Source: Boothiomyces macroporosus
Lineage: Eukaryota > Chytridiomycota > Chytridiomycetes > Rhizophydiales > Terramycetaceae
Length of the DNA: 64,000 nt
NCBI GenBank assembly: GCA_027604185.1
Contig: JADGKB010000014.1
Span: 124,001 to 188,000 of the forward strand
Direction of reading: 5' to 3'
In this document: positions 63,908-64,000 of the stretch, piece after piece
Numbering within the stretch: the first letter of the stretch is position 1
Layout of the letters: every line of letters starts with the position of its first letter
Notes under the pieces: generated by a model
The model's input: only the letters and a program-made list of their open reading frames with translations
Database searches by the model: none
What the model was told of the DNA's origin: nothing
Position numbers and translations under genes: made by a program

Positions 63908-64000
63908 GAAAAAGTTTTGCGTTTTGGCTTTTTTATGTGGCAATAAGGTTTTTAAAGCTTCTACTCTGAAATTCTTTCCAGTTTTCCAGGAGTCTGATCA

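Noticed and set aside
1..64000. tRNA, rRNA, CRISPR, plasmid or phage features
   Set aside because: None was recognised, and the spliceosomal gene structure shows a eukaryotic nuclear origin.

Overview
The window is compact eukaryotic nuclear DNA, AT-rich, with genes on both strands often only 15-40 bp apart. About 40 genes were modelled. The most striking property is the intron class. Roughly 75 spliceosomal introns can be placed by protein continuity, and all but a couple are 19-24 nt long (GTA at the 5' end, a TTAAY or CTAAC branch-like element, then TAG, CAG or AAG). After removing them every multi-exon model has a length divisible by three. Polyadenylation signals (AATAAA) often overlap the TAA stop codon, and a TATAAA-like box sits about 30 bp before several start codons. 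The gene content fits an early-diverging fungus or close relative with a flagellated stage: IFT121 and a p25-alpha protein (cilium), fungal-type cystathionine gamma-synthase, an Nvj2/TEX2-type PH-SMP protein, squalene synthase, PanB, an LKB1-like kinase and a PAS-guanylate cyclase. The exact taxon cannot be fixed from the sequence.

Layout. 1-4353: 3' half of IFT121, SAP18, a newly noticed COA4 twin-CX9C gene, a coiled-coil protein and mitochondrial PanB. 4366-11042 (minus): a cluster of proteins sharing a new N-terminal H-x-H-x9-C-x4-C module, followed by a tropomodulin-like LRR protein; a further module protein lies at 16560. 11135-16434: a class I DNA photolyase and a P4-ATPase flippase, both minus. 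17440-19169: a type I membrane protein. 19397-24705: a tandem array of five seven-helix membrane proteins (family A), then a four-helix protein, an LRR protein, a Pumilio protein (minus) and the LKB1-like kinase. 32252-37302: a 1,663-residue coiled-coil protein built from about 13 repeats. 37435-41524: a second tandem array, four seven-helix proteins of another family (B). 42284-45216: PAS-guanylate cyclase. 45502-52711: a metabolic block (methyltransferase, CoA-disulfide reductase-rhodanese, cystathionine gamma-synthase, two FAD monooxygenases), in which all but the cystathionine enzyme are intronless and bacterial-looking. 52990-57834: PH-SMP lipid-transfer protein and a protein with repeated KDLTKILG motifs. 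58388-60050: three small secreted eight-cysteine proteins. 60119-63907: squalene synthase, a thiol dioxygenase of the ADO/PCO type, and a fusion of a Copia-Gag-like domain with a p25-alpha domain.

How the genes relate. The most system-like material is lineage-specific: the HxH/C-x4-C module cluster, the two membrane-protein arrays with family-specific conserved intron positions, and the secreted cysteine-rich trio. A loose sulfur theme (cystathionine synthase, CoA-disulfide reductase, thiol dioxygenase, an SAM methyltransferase) is visible but may be coincidental. All functions are inferred from recalled family features; no search was run.
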